DNA of 64,000 nucleotides, taken from Ceratopteris richardii (taxonomy: Eukaryota; Streptophyta; Polypodiopsida; Polypodiales; Pteridaceae). This document shows, one piece after another, positions 12,014 to 23,265 of this stretch; position 1 is the first letter of the stretch, and each line of letters opens with the position of its first letter. The notes under the pieces are model-generated. The model searched no databases, was not told the origin of the DNA, and saw only the letters and a list, made by a program, of their open reading frames with translations. The stretch is taken from contig CM035427.1 of assembly GCA_020310875.1 (NCBI GenBank), positions 93,215,171-93,279,170 of the forward strand. Direction: 5' to 3'. The translations under genes and the position numbers were made by a program.

Positions 12014-12158
12014 AGTTGTATAGTCTCTATTATTCTCAGCATGTACAAGACATGTTTTTATTGTATAGTCATGATATGGAGCATTGTACAGACAGCTCAT
12101 CTGATGTATATTTTCATGCTAAGAATGTAAATATGAACACTACTTTCTATTTTTTTTT

Positions 12159-13746
12159 TTGCAAGAGTGTGTGGTTAAAAGTTTTAAGGATCTTATGTTT
12201 GAATACAGAGATGTTTTTCCCACTGACTTACCTAGAGGGCTACCACCTGAGAGAGGGGACATTGACCATGCCATAGAGGTTGTTACTAACACTAACCCTA
12301 TTTGCAGACCACCTTATAGGCTTAGTGTTTCTCAGCATGAGGAGGTTGAGAAGCAATTGCAGGATTATTTAGATAAGGGCTTCATCAAACCTAGTAACTC
12401 ACCATGGGCATCGCCAATGCTCCTAGTTAAAAAGAAAGATGGCTCTATGAGACTATGTATACATTATAGAGCACTTAAAAAGGTAACTATCAAAAATAGG
12501 TTTCCAATGCCTAGATTGGAAGATCTATTTGATCAGTTACATCAAGCTAGGTATTTTACCAAGCTTAATCTTAGATAAGGATATCATCAGATCAGAATTA
12601 GGGTAGAGGATGTCCCTAAGACCTCATTTAGGACTAGATATGGGCACTATGAGTTTTTGGTGATGCCTTTTGGTCTCACCAATGCTCCTGCCACTTTCAT
12701 GAAACTCATGAATAGTGTTTTACGGCCTTATCAAGGACACTTTGTAGTAGATTTCATGGATGATATTCTGATCTATAGTGCATCAGAAGAGGAGCACTTG
12801 GAACACTTGAGGAAAGTATTTCAAGTGCTAAGGGAAAATTCACTCTTTGCTAAGGAATCAAAGTGTGAATTTTTCAAGTCAGATGTTAGATACCTAGGGC
12901 GTATAGTTTCCCAAGATGGAATCCAGATGGATCCTGAAAAAGTAAGGGCTATTATGCAATGGCCACATCCAAGGAACCTGGAAGAGCTGCAGATCTTCCT
13001 AGGTTTATCAGGTTTCTATCGAAGATTCATTAAGAACTATGCCAAGATTCCTGTCTCGATGACAGAACAGCTTAAAGGGAAAGGGAAAGCCTTTCATTGG
13101 GGAGACGAACAGAAGCAAAGTATGGAAAAGTTGAAAGTAGCAATTGCTACAGCTCCACTTTTACATATAGCAGATCCCAACAAACCATTTGTGGTTGAGA
13201 GTGACGCGAGTGACTTTGCCATAGGAGCGGTTCTAGTTCACGATGGTCGACCAGTAGCTTTTGAGAGTAAGAAGCTAGAACCAGCTCAAAAGAATTACTC
13301 CGTTTATGAGAAGGAGTTGTATGCAATTGTCCATGCTTTGAAGAAGTGGCATCATTATATATATGGTGCCAAAGTCACGATAGTGTTTGATAAAGAGAGC
13401 ATCAAGTGGCTCTCTAATCAAAAAGACCTCAAAGGTCATAAGGCCCGATGGGCAGAGACCCTTCAAGAGTTTGATTATGAGCTTAGGTATAGGAAGGGAA
13501 AGTTTAATGTAGTGGCTGATTCACTTAGCCGCATGCCTATGCTCAATGGACTGAGTTTTACTCAGATCACTAGTGAGTTACTTGAGTCCATTAGAGGAAA
13601 ATTTAGGCTTGATCCTGCATATTCCGAGATTTGGGAAGCCGTAGAGAATGGGGATCATAATATACGGGTTTCCAGTGAGGATGGAGTATCGACAGGTACT
13701 CAAGAAGGATTCAAGTGGAAGAATTACAGTGTCCATGATGGCATGG
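12159..13746 (+). pseudogene. Reverse transcriptase and RNase H of the gypsy mosaic element
   Basis: RT begins with the [20 protein letters not shown] phrase typical of plant Ty3 elements. It shows [49 protein letters not shown] (about 12660) and the FMDDILIYS catalytic box (about 12755), then [18 protein letters not shown]. RNase H follows: [33 protein letters not shown] and [11 protein letters not shown]. The spacer after RNase H continues as typical Ty3 sequence ([12 protein letters not shown]) and then stops resembling Ty3 at about 13746, where copia-type LTR sequence begins. The integrase that should follow is absent. Confidence 0.9.
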
Positions 13747-13841
13747 CTCAAGGTCTGGTCTTGTGCCGGTTGGCTTGACCAAACTTCGTCGCTTCAAAAC
13801 GCACTTTTCTACCTTCTACAAGCTTCTCCAAGTTCTTTCAG

Positions 13842-13853
13842 TGGTATCAGAGC
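13842..13853 (+). promoter_or_regulatory. Copia primer-binding site, initiator-Met tRNA
   Basis: Exact tggtatcagagc, one base after an LTR-like end (ctttca) at 13840. Confidence 0.9.
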
Positions 13854-13857
13854 TAGA

Positions 13858-14700
13858 TCAATGATCGAGAAGCTTGATCGACACAACTACGCGGCTTGGA
13901 AAATCAGCATGGAGGCCTATTTGTAATGTAGAAATATTTATGGAATTGTAGCAGGTGATGAAGCTATGCCTATTCCAAGATCCAAAGGAGGACCTACACA
14001 AGAGGAGATAGATAAGCTCACACTTTGGTGCACAAGGGATGCTCAAGCAAGGTCGTACATACTGAAATCTATCTTTGACTTTTTATTACCACATATTAGA
14101 GGATGCAAGACATCTCAAGAGACTTGGGATGCCCTTGAGACTTTCTTTTCTGCTAGTACCAAAGAAAGAAAGAATCATCTTTGGAACGAGTTCAACCAAA
14201 TGAAGAAGACGCCAAAACAAACCATCATAGAGTTTCTTACCAAGGTCAAAGAGGTTGTGGATCAGTTAGCATCCATTGGAGATCTGATTGAAGAAGAGGT
14301 CATCATGAGGCAAATTCTCAACGGCATTCGAAGTGATAAGCAATGGAAATCCTTCATGATGGCTTATGATCTCATCATGGATGTGCAAACTCCAGACTTC
14401 AACATCCTTCTTGGACAACTCTTCAATCAAGAAGCCAACAATAGCATAAAGGAAGGTAGCTCTTATCATGGTAATTCAACTAGTGCTCTATATGCAGATA
14501 AGAAGGATAAGAAGCAGAAAGGCAAGAAGAAGGAAGAAGATGAAGAAGAGACTTCCCAAGCCAACTTTGCAAGCAAAAGCAAGTGGAAAGGGAAGAAGAA
14601 AGGACCAAAGCAAGACAAAGCCAAAGTTTAGAATGTTCAACCTTGTGCCATATGCGATAAGACCAACCACACCACTCAGAATTACTCGTTCAATGGGAAG
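13858..14700 (+). pseudogene. Copia gag (UBN2-type) of the embedded copia region
   Basis: Begins MIEKLDRHNYAAWKISMEAY right after the primer site, the usual copia gag start. The UBN2-type gag core follows: RGCKTSQETWDALETFFSAS, KKTPKQTIIEFLTKVKEVVD and EEVIMRQILNGIRSDKQW. A Lys/Glu-rich basic tail (14500-14620) and a CX2CX4HX4-like knuckle (CAICDKTNHTTQN, about 14650) complete the nucleocapsid part. It matches copia gag in length and order and is broken a few times. Confidence 0.85.
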
Positions 14701-14834
14701 ACCAGAAAGGAAGTGGAAGAGGTGGATATGTCAGCAATAGAGGCAGAGGTGGACACAACTTCAACAATAACACTAGAAGCTATAATAGAAGGGACTACAA
14801 TAATTACTCAAAAGATCAACCACATGAAGACTCA

Positions 14835-15141
14835 TTGCTTCTCATGAATCTAAGCCACAAAGAAGGTAAAGAAGATGATCATTTGTTCTGCATAGATTCA
14901 AGATGTTCGAATCATGTTGCAGGCAACATTGCTCTTCTATCTGATTTGGAAAGTCCAAAGCATAGACATGAAGTGCAAATAGGGGATGACACGAAGCACA
15001 ATGTGGAGAACATTGGTAATGTCAAAGCTTCCAATGGCAGGACAAACATTCTGAGTAAGGTTCTCTATGTACCCACTATCACTAAAAACCTAATAAGTGT
15101 AGGCCAAATAGTTGAAAAAGGCTTGCAACTTAGGTTAACCC
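14835..15141 (+). pseudogene. Copia protease of the embedded copia region
   Basis: Aspartic protease stretch reading FCIDSRCSNHVAGN, then VQIGDDTKHNVENIGNV and VLYVPTITKNLISVGQIVEK, the standard copia protease to integrase transition. It stops at 15141, where the nested copia element is inserted. Confidence 0.85.
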
Positions 15142-15435
15142 TGTTGGGTGTGTGTAGAAAGTGCGAGAGACACACAAGAAGCACACACAAGGAGCACAAA
15201 TGCAGCAAGACACGCGGAAAAGACGATGGCTGGAATAGCTCTCTCTATTGATCGATGAACTGAACTGAAGTAAGAGCTGAATAATATCCCTAAGTACAAA
15301 GTACCACCACATATGAGAGTATCAAGTATGTGGTAACATGGGGAAAAAACCTCTAGCCAACACTAGAGTAAAAAGTGCCCATGTATAGGGAAAAGGTTCA
15401 CATCAAAGCTACTCGAGGAACACATAAGTGTAACA
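15142..15435 (-). repeat. 3' LTR of the nested copia element
   Basis: Plus-strand ends are tgttgggtgtg and gtgtaaca. On the minus strand it starts TGTTACAC and ends CCCAACA, next to a purine tract at about 15436-15446. Confidence 0.9.
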
Positions 15436-15481
15436 AACCCCCTTGGAGCGAATGATGTGAACACATACAGGGAGTGACAGA

Positions 15482-16030
15482 TCAGCCCCCACAAGGTAAT
15501 AAGCCTAAAGCTTTGCGAAAAGCTTCAAATGTTTCCCGTGGAAGAGCTTTGGTGAATATGTCTGCCACATTATCTTGTGTAGGCACATATACCAAATCAA
15601 TATCTCGTGCATGAAGGCGCTGTCTCACATAGTGATAATGCACCTCAATATGTTTGGTCTGTGCATGAAACACTAGGTTTCGTGTAACAGCCAAAGCATT
15701 CTGACTATCTGTGAGAATATGCGTAGCAGCATCAATCTCCATGCAAAGATCCATCAATAGGCGTCTCAGCCATATACACTCCACTATAGCTGTAAAAACT
15801 GCCCTGTACTCAGCTTCACAACTCGATGTCGCCACTGTAGGTTGCTTCTTACTCAACCAAGATATGCATGAGTCTCCAAGGAAAAAGAAATTACCACTAG
15901 TGGACACGCGAGTATCATAACAACCAGCCCAATCACTATCTGTAAAAGCATGCAAGCATGGTTGAACATCTTTGCCATAAAAGAGACCTAAGCTCAAAGT
16001 GCCTCGAAGATATCTAAACACACGTTTCAC
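15482..16030 (-). CDS. RNase H of the nested copia element
   Basis: Copia-type RNase H: MKRVFRYLRGTLSLGLFY, FTDSDWAGCYDTRVSTSGN, SWLSKKQPTVATSSCEAEYR, LTDSQNALAVTRN and TKHIEVHYHYVRQRLHARDI, ending VADIFTKALPRETFEAFRKA. Catalytic carboxylates D (TDSDWAG), E (CEAEYR) and D (LTDSQNA) are visible. It runs almost to the 3' LTR. Confidence 0.9.
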   Translation of the reverse strand: MKRVFRYLRGTLSLGLFYGKDVQPCLHAFTDSDWAGCYDTRVSTSGNFFFLGDSCISWLSKKQPTVATSSCEAEYRAVFTAIVECIWLRRLLMDLCMEIDAATHILTDSQNALAVTRNLVFHAQTKHIEVHYHYVRQRLHARDIDLVYVPTQDNVADIFTKALPRETFEAFRKALGLLPCGG

Positions 16031-16075
16031 CGCTTGTCAATGCTTAGTGCCAGGGCTATGCATGAATCGACTCAA

Positions 16076-17335
16076 CTAGGAAACTGCATACTGTATATCC
16101 GGCCTTGTGTTGCATGCATATATAAGACATCCCACAACCTGTTGATAAAGAGAAGTGTCAAATGCATCACTGGAATCCTCAACTGAGAATCTAAATCTTG
16201 TCTCAACTGGTGTGGAAACTGGCTTGCAATCCTCAAAGTCAAAACGCTGAAGTATTTTTTCAACATACTTTGCTTGATGCATAACAATTCCCCCCTCAAC
16301 GGATACAAACTGGATGCCAAGATAGTAGCTCAAAAGACCAAGATAAGTGACATCAAAAGTATGCTGCAAATCAGCCATAAGAATGTCAAGTTTTGCATCA
16401 CATGACCCAGTCAAGAGTATGTCATCAACATAAAGAACAAGCACTATAAGATCAGCCCCATTTTTGCGTACATAGAGTGTGCTTTCAATCGGACTACATG
16501 TGAAGCCAAGAGCAATCAAGTGCTTATGTATTTTGTTGTACCATGCACGTCGAGCTTGCTTGAGACCATACAAGGCTTTATGCAAGCGACAAACCATATG
16601 CTCTTTCCCTTTCATAGAAAATCCAGGAGGTTGCTTCACATAGACCTCTTCTTGCGAATCTCCATTCAAGAAGGCTGTTTTTATGTCCAATTGATGCACT
16701 TTCCAACCTCGATGGGTAGCCAATGCAACCACGGTACAAGTGGTAGTCATGCGTGAAATAGGTGCAAAAGTTTCCTCATAGTCAATGCCATATTGTTGTG
16801 CATATCCTTTGGCAACCAATCTAGCTTTGTAGCGATCAATGCTACCATCAGATTTTCTCTTAATCTTGTAAACCCACTTTGTACCAATGGCATTCTTTCC
16901 TTTTGGCAATTCACATAACTCCCAAGTACCATTCCTATGTATGGAATCCATTTCTGATTGCATAGCACTCATCCATTGTGGATCGTCACATGCATCTTCA
17001 AAAGAAAGTGGCTCTTCATTACATGTTGTAGCAATAAGAGAATATTCCATAAAATTACTTGATGCATGGTGAGAGCTTGATCTTGTTTTACCAAGTAAAG
17101 GTGCACTCAATTTGCTGTCCTGCAAAGTTTGTTTCAGCCACAGACATGCGTTCATTATGTAATACATCTTCAATATGTACATCATGCATGGGCTGAATTT
17201 CATGCTCAGTTTCAGCCATATTTTGACGCAAATGTTCAGCCATATGTGGCTGGAAATTTCCAACAGTTTTGACATTTTTTGGCTGAATTTTTTCAGCCAT
17301 GTTTGGTTGGAAATTCTCTGCATTTTCAGCCCCAT
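16076..17335 (-). CDS. Reverse transcriptase of the nested copia element
   Basis: Opens with an integrase-RT linker rich in Gln-Pro/Met-Ala-Glu phrases (17180-17370). The RT_2 domain has AMQSEMDSIHRNGTWELCEL, GTKWVYKIKRKSDGSIDRYK, ARLVAKGYAQQYGIDYEETF, FLNGDSQEEVYVKQPPGF, LYGLKQARRAWYNKI and the LVLYVDDILLTG catalytic box (about 16420), ending with GIVMHQAKYVEKIL and VGCLIYACNTRPDIQYAVS. All landmark copia RT blocks are visible. Confidence 0.9.
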   Translation of the reverse strand: MGLKMQRISNQTWLKKFSQKMSKLLEISSHIWLNICVKIWLKLSMKFSPCMMYILKMYYIMNACLWLKQTLQDSKLSAPLLGKTRSSSHHASSNFMEYSLIATTCNEEPLSFEDACDDPQWMSAMQSEMDSIHRNGTWELCELPKGKNAIGTKWVYKIKRKSDGSIDRYKARLVAKGYAQQYGIDYEETFAPISRMTTTCTVVALATHRGWKVHQLDIKTAFLNGDSQEEVYVKQPPGFSMKGKEHMVCRLHKALYGLKQARRAWYNKIHKHLIALGFTCSPIESTLYVRKNGADLIVLVLYVDDILLTGSCDAKLDILMADLQHTFDVTYLGLLSYYLGIQFVSVEGGIVMHQAKYVEKILQRFDFEDCKPVSTPVETRFRFSVEDSSDAFDTSLYQQVVGCLIYACNTRPDIQYAVS

Positions 17336-17534
17336 TTGGCTGGAATTTTTCAGCCCTTTTGAGCCTCAGTTGGCTGGTCTACATGGCCATAGTCAAGCGC
17401 ACCATTTTGGAACAAAGGCATGAGTGTATCGAACACATCTTGTGAGCTAACTGTTGGCAGTTTTTTGCATTCAAGTAAAGGGAAAACTGAATTTTCAGCA
17501 AATACCACATCTTGACTCACAATAATTGTGTTCA

Positions 17535-18330
17535 TCAATGGATGGTACAACCGATATCCCTTATTTCAGCACTATAACCAACAAATATACATTTCTTTGC
17601 CTTGTCATCAAGTTTGTGACGTTGTTGTGATGGCACAGGAGCATATGCCAAACAACCAAACACACGCATATGACTAACCATAGGCTTATGACCATTCCAA
17701 GCCTCATAAGGAGTGATGACTCTCAATGCTTTTGTAGGGTAGCGATTCAACACATAGTTTGCACACATGACCGCTTCCATCCAAAACTTATGAGGAAGAT
17801 GCTTTCCTTTAACCATACATCATGCCATTTCAAGTAAAGTTCTATTTTTACGCTTGGCAACACCATTTGTTGAGGTGTATATGGCACCATACATTGGTGT
17901 GAAATACCTCTTTCATGAAGAAAAGCATTAAACTCATGTATTCATCACCACGATCCGTGCGTAGAGTCAAAAGCTTTTGTGAAGAAAAATTTTCAGCCAT
18001 AGCTAAAAATGCTTTGAAGCAAGAAAATACCTCATTCTTTGCTTTCATAGGATACACCCATGTATGGCGAGTAGCATCATCAATGAAGGTAACAAAATAT
18101 ACATGCTTCCCAAAAGATGGAGTCTTGACCGGACCACATACATCACTATGAACAAGTTGCAATTTTCTTGTAGTGTGTGTGTGACTATCTTTTGGAAAAG
18201 AAGCACGATGAATTTTTCCAAGAATGCAACCTTCACATGCATGCTTTTCAATGGACTCAAGTGTAGGAAAGCCAATAACCATGTCCTTCTTTTGCAAGTA
18301 GAGCAAACTATTGAAGTTTAAATGACCAAA
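17535..18330 (-). pseudogene. Integrase of the nested copia element
   Basis: GAG-pre-integrase and zinc domain: WHACFGHLNFNSLLYL (about 18340) and CEGCILGKIHRASF (about 18230). Core: LVHSDVCGPVKTPSFG (about 18140), TFIDDATRHTWVYPMK, and TDRGDEYMSLM (about 17950). The second half reads HKFWMEAVMCANYVLNRYP and MRVFGCLAYAPVPSQQRHKL, the copia integrase C-terminal signature. It is interrupted about once. Confidence 0.88.
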
Positions 18331-19815
18331 ACAAGCATGCCAAAGCTCCATTTCAGCCATGGAAGAAGTATGAGCAACTAAGGCATTCGAGGCAGCCCTC
18401 TTGTATGTATCCATGCGATACAAACCATTACATAATGTACCGGACATCACAATAACATCGCCATTGTTGAAATCATGAACCATACACTTATCATCAACAA
18501 AGTGTACATGAAGTCCAGCTTTGGCAATCAACGGAACTGAAATTAAGTTCTTCTTGATACCGGGCACATACAATGCATTTTTTAAGAGAATCACACCTCC
18601 ATTTGCAGCCGTAAGCTCAATTTCTCCTACTCCAATGATAGGATAAGAGGCATTGTTTGCACACACCACATGTCCTCCTTTAGGTGCATCTTTCAAAGAG
18701 GCAAAAAATCTTTTGCATGATGTTATGTGCTTTGAAGCACCACTATCAAAGAACCAATCCGAATCAGCCTCACTCACAACCATACATTTAGAATGTAAAG
18801 AAGCATCATAATAACATGTAACAACACATGGCCAAAAATCTTGAGCCATGTTAGCTTCATCATTCTTTGCATTTGCTAAATTTTCAGCAATAGACATGTC
18901 GGATTCCTTCTTCTTTTCATTGCGTTTTGCAAGCTTTCTACACTCATCAATAGTATGACGAACCTTCCGGCAATATTTGCATCTCTTCTTCTTTTGCAAA
19001 TCACCATCATTAGAGGAATGAGTGGAAGAGGAAGCTTGAGGCTTTGGTTTTGATGAACCAAAAGCTGAACCATACTTGCTTTTCCCCTTTTGTGAGATAG
19101 CAAGTGCTTGCGTTCCCTCAATCAAACCACTCATATTCACTTTAGATTGCTCTTCTTGCAAAAGAAGAGACACAACCTCATCAAATGCATACATATTAGG
19201 ATTTCCTTTTGCAACCAAACGGAGTGTAGTAGCAAAGCTTTGAAAAGATTCTGGTAATCCTTTCAACAATGTAGAAATGAGTGATGCATCCGGAATGATC
19301 TCATCTATGTTTGCCAATTGCTCTTTCAAGTCCTTGATGCGTGTCACATACACATCCACTGACTCATTTTCAGCCATACATACATCCTCAAGTTGCTTCC
19401 TCAAGTATGGAACACGTGCTTCATTACGCACGGCATACAAAGAAGCAAGAGTGTCCCATGCCTGTCGTGATGTAGAACATGACCGAATGTGTGGAACTAT
19501 ATGACACTTCACTGAAAGCGCAATCAAAGCATGAGCTTGAGCATCTTTTCCATCCCATCTAAGCTGCTCCTGTGCAGGTGGAGAAGGAGAAACCACTTTA
19601 CTCGAAGAAGAAGCTCCATCTGTGATAGTAGATTGTGAAGTAGAAGCACCTGCTGGTCTTCGATCTACATCTGCCACTATGTTCCAAAGTTGTTTTGCAA
19701 CAAGAACATGCTTCATCATGTAAGACCACATCGGATAGTTAGTCCCATCAAGCTTATCTTCAGCTTGAAGCATGCCAAACAAGTCATTGATGCCCGCCAT
19801 TTCACTAAGGAACAA
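18330..19815 (-). CDS. Gag and protease of the nested copia element
   Basis: First part of the polyprotein of this fossil element. The likely start is MAGINDLF near 19800, followed by the UBN2-type gag core: DKLDGTNYPMWSYMMKHVL, CSTSRQAWDTLASLY, LRKQLEDVCMAENESVDVY and ISTLLKGLPESFQSF. The nucleocapsid knuckle CKYCRKVRHTIDEC is at about 18948-18989. The protease follows with WFFDSGASKHITS (about 18720-18765) and YVPGIKKNLISVPLIAKAGL. Gag, protease and the integrase start read as one continuous polyprotein, as copia elements normally encode. Confidence 0.9.
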
Positions 19816-20065
19816 GAATTTGACAAAATCTTCACTTCGACGAAAACTGAAGTGAGTGCTGAAATTTCAGCTCACAAACCGTCACTCTGATGGCGATTCT
19901 GACTGCACGAATGGCTTCGAAATGGGGGTAAAACCTCAGCGCACCTGGTGGAAATGTTTCCGGGCTGCTAAAATTCACACTTCTATGCTCCGAAGTCGAT
20001 TTGCACTGTTAAAGTGCGCACGCACCGCGACGCAAAAAACCGAAACTTGAGAAGAAGCTGAACCT

Positions 20066-20077
20066 GCTCAGATACCA
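20066..20077 (-). promoter_or_regulatory. Primer-binding site of the nested copia element
   Basis: The minus strand reads tggtatctgagc, one base different from the initiator-Met site, directly inside the 5' LTR. Confidence 0.85.
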
Positions 20078-20078
20078 C

Positions 20079-20371
20079 TTTTGGGTGTGTGTATAAGTGC
20101 GAGAGACACACAAGAAGCACACACAAGGAGCACAAACGCAGCAAGACACGCGGAGAAGACAATGGCTGGAATAGCTCTCTCTATTGATCGATGAACTGAA
20201 CTGAAGTAAGAGCTGAATAATATCCCTAAGTACAAAGTACCACTACATATGAGAGTATCAAGTATGTGGTAACATGGGGAAAAAACCTCTAGCCAGCACT
20301 AGAGTAAAAAGTGCCCATGTATAGGGAAAAGGTTCACATCAAAACTACTCGAGGAACACATAAGTGTAACA
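20079..20371 (-). repeat. 5' LTR of the nested copia element
   Basis: Aligns along its length to 15142-15435 with about nine differences. Its inner edge lies one base from the primer-binding site. Confidence 0.9.
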
Positions 20372-20390
20372 CACCCAACATGGAGCTTTT

Positions 20391-21330
20391 GTGGAAGATC
20401 CATGTCAAGGCTTCAAGAAGATAGCCCGAGGTGAGAAGCATGGTAGGCTCTTTACTTTTGAAGTAGGAGATACCAAAAACATAGCTCTATTCAACTTTGG
20501 GTCTCAAACCCTAAGTGAGCTTGAAGTGTGGCATAAGAGACTTGCTCATGTGAATGAAAGAACCTCGAAGGATATATGCAAGGATCAAAGTGTTCTAGGA
20601 CTGCCAAACATATTAAAGCAACACATGATCAACAGGTGTGATGCATGTCAGATTGGGAAGGCACAAAGACAACCATTCAACCACAAAGGCTACATCCACA
20701 ACAACTTATTGGACTTAGTACATACAGATGTATGGGGACCAAGTCAAGAACCTTCATTGGCAGGATCAAGGTATTATGTCTCATTTATTGATGACCATAG
20801 TAGATGGACTATTCTATACTTTATCAAGAGTAAGAATGAAGTGTTTGGTTGCTTCAAGAAGTATCTTGCACATGTGGAGAATCATACAAGTAGATCACTA
20901 AAGAAGCTCAGATCTGATGGAGGGGGAGAATACTTCTCCAAAGAGTTTGATGAGTTCTTGCAGGACAAAGGTATCAAAAGGGAAGTGACTACTAGGTACT
21001 CTCCTCAACTAAATGGAATTGCAGAGAGGAGAAACAAGACATTGGTTGGATCAGCCCGAACAATGCTTGAAGAGAAGAAGTTGCCACATTATCTATGGGC
21101 AGAAGCTATTACAACTGCAGTGTACCTTGTCAATAGACTACCATCCAAATCACTTCAAGGTATGACTCCTTATGAAGCATGGCATGGAAGAAAACCTAGT
21201 CTTGGACATTGCAAGGTTTTTGGTTGTTTAGCTTATGTTCATGTACCATCACAAATAAGAGGTAAGCTAGATGAAAGGGCTATAGAGGCTGTGTTTATTG
21301 GATATGATTCAATTCAGATGGGTTAGAGGT
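20391..21330 (+). pseudogene. Integrase of the embedded copia region
   Basis: Continues the embedded copia reading after the nested element. The zinc domain has LEVWHKRLAHVNERTSKDI and RCDACQIGKAQRQPF. Core acidic residues lie in DLVHTDVWGPSQEP, KLRSDGGGEYFSKEF and LNGIAERRNKTLVGSART. The C-terminal part reads YLVNRLPSKSLQGMTPYEAW and KVFGCLAYVHVPSQIRGKL. All three catalytic positions are present. Regions from 21330 to 21570 form the degenerate integrase-RT linker. Confidence 0.9.
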
Positions 21331-21569
21331 TTTTCAATCCTTCAACCAAGCAATTCACTACAAGTGGAGATGTTGTGTTTGAAGAACACAGGTCTTGGTA
21401 TGATGAAGACAAACAAAAGGTAACACTACCATATGATCTTGATTCTAACTCTCATGAATTAGGAAGGAAGCATGATACACAGGTCTAGGATCCAAGAAGT
21501 GATATAGACGATGACCAAGATGAAAGAGAAAGGGATTACAAGCTATGGAAGTCAAGAGGCAAAGCAAAG

Positions 21570-22475
21570 ATGCAAGAGGTTGGAGAATGCTCCAAACAAG
21601 CACCTAGAAGATCAGCAAGAGAGAAGAAACAACCAGAAAGGTATGGATATGATTCCACATTTGTTACGAAGCATTCAATCTTCTTGGCAAAAGACTCTAT
21701 TTCAGAGGAACCCTCAACCTATGAAGAGGCAAAGGGAAACCTTAATAGGGAAAAGGCCATGAAGGAAGAGATAGATGCATTGAGGGAAATGGACACTTGG
21801 GATTTGGTTCCAATGTCGCCGAATCAAAAGGTAATTGGTTGCAGATGGGTATATAAAGTTAAAAGAACTTCAGATGGATCAGTTTGCAAGTACAAGGCAA
21901 GATTAGTTGCCAAAGGATGCTCACAATCTCATGGTATAGAATATGAGGAAACATTCTCACTAGTTGCAAAGATGACTACAATCAGGACATTGATAAGTGT
22001 AGCTGCTGCAAGGAATTGGAGACTCCTCCAACTTGATGTGAAAAATGCATTCTTAAATGGATGGATAAGTGAAGAGGTATACATGTCACAACCACCAGGT
22101 TTTGAAACCCTAAGCATCCATCTTATGTTTGCAGACTTAAGAAAGCATTTTAAGAAAGCATTGTATGGATTGAAACAAGCTCCTAGAGCTTGGAATTACA
22201 AGTTGGTTACATATCTTCAAGATCAAGGGTTCAAAGCTAGCAGCTCAGATCCTTCTCTATTCATCAAAAGAGATCACAATGAGGTTATCTATCTATGTGT
22301 ATATGTAGATGATATTATTCTGAGAGGTGATGATCTAAATGGCATTCAAAGGATCAAGAGACACATGCAAGAGGAGTTCAAAATCAGTGACCTAGGTGAG
22401 CTCACATATTTCCTAGGTATGCAGGTGATATATACAGATGAAGGAATGTATTTGACTCAAAGAAAATACATTTAG
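21570..22475 (+). pseudogene. Reverse transcriptase of the embedded copia region
   Basis: RT_2 domain: EEIDALREMDTWDLVPM, IGCRWVYKVKRTSDGSV, ARLVAKGCSQSHGIEYEETF, LQLDVKNAFLNGWISEEVYM, LYGLKQAPRAWNYKLVTYL and the VYVDDIILRGDD catalytic box (about 22300), ending FLGMQVIYTDEGMYLTQRKY. It sits in the normal copia position between integrase and RNase H. Confidence 0.9.
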
Positions 22476-22496
22476 GATCTTCTTCTCAAGTTCAAA

Positions 22497-23248
22497 ATGG
22501 AGAACACTAAACCTGCAGGTACACCTTTGGAGATGAATCATAAACGAAGTGTTTATGAAGGTGAGAAAATTGAAGACATTAAAGAGCATAAAAGCTTGGT
22601 AGGTAGCTTGATATATGCTACTCATACAAGGGCAGATATCTCATATAGTGTGGGAGTGCTTAGTCAGTTTATGCACTCACCGAGAAGACCACACATGGAT
22701 GCGGCTAAGAGAGTACTTAAGTATCTCAAAGGTACAATCAAGGAAGGTATATTCTATCCTTACTCTTCAGATTTGGATATCAAAATCTATTCAGATGCAG
22801 ATTGGGCAGGAGCTAAGGATGATAGAAAAGTACATCTGGTTACTTAGCATTTGCAAGTTCGAAGCTAGTGTCATGGAGCTCCAAGAAGCAACCAACAGTT
22901 GCTTTATCTTCAACTGAAGCACAGTACAGAGGCTTGACCATAGCAACTCAAGAGGCAATATGGTTAAAAGCATTGTATACAGATTTGGGACTTGTGAGTT
23001 CCAAACCTCACATATTTGGAGATAAAGTAAGTTCCAGGCATCTAGCGGCAAATCCTATTTTCCATGCAAGAACCAAGCACCTAGAAGTCCATTACCATTT
23101 CATCAGGGAGAACCTCATGGCAAAGGAGATCAACATTTCTTTTGTTCCAACTGAGAAGCAAGTAGCAGATATGATGACGAAGGCACTTGATGGAATAAAG
23201 CTTTGTAGATTCAAAGCTATGGTAGGTATTCAACCTATCAGAGAATGA
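22497..23248 (+). pseudogene. RNase H of the embedded copia region
   Basis: SLVGSLIYATHTRADISYSV, MDAAKRVLKYLKGTIKEGIF, YSDADWAGAKDDRK, SWSSKKQPTVALSSTEAQYR, HARTKHLEVHYHFIRENLM and VPTEKQVADMMTKALDGIKL identify copia RNase H. It is followed 18 bp later by the copia purine tract. Broken once or twice. Confidence 0.88.
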
Positions 23249-23265
23249 AGACTCAAGCATACTTT

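Larger units (their letters stand above)
15142..20371 (-). mobile_element. Nested Ty1/copia retrotransposon, nearly complete
   Basis: About 5.2 kb on the minus strand. It has LTRs of about 294 bp (15142-15435 is the 3' LTR, 20079-20371 the 5' LTR), a primer site at 20066-20077, and gag, protease, integrase, RT and RNase H in copia order. The flanks aaccc (15137-15141) and caccc (20372-20376) fit a 5-bp target duplication with one difference. The LTRs differ at about nine positions, so this is the youngest well-bounded retroelement here. It has a small number of coding breaks (about three to five). Confidence 0.92.
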
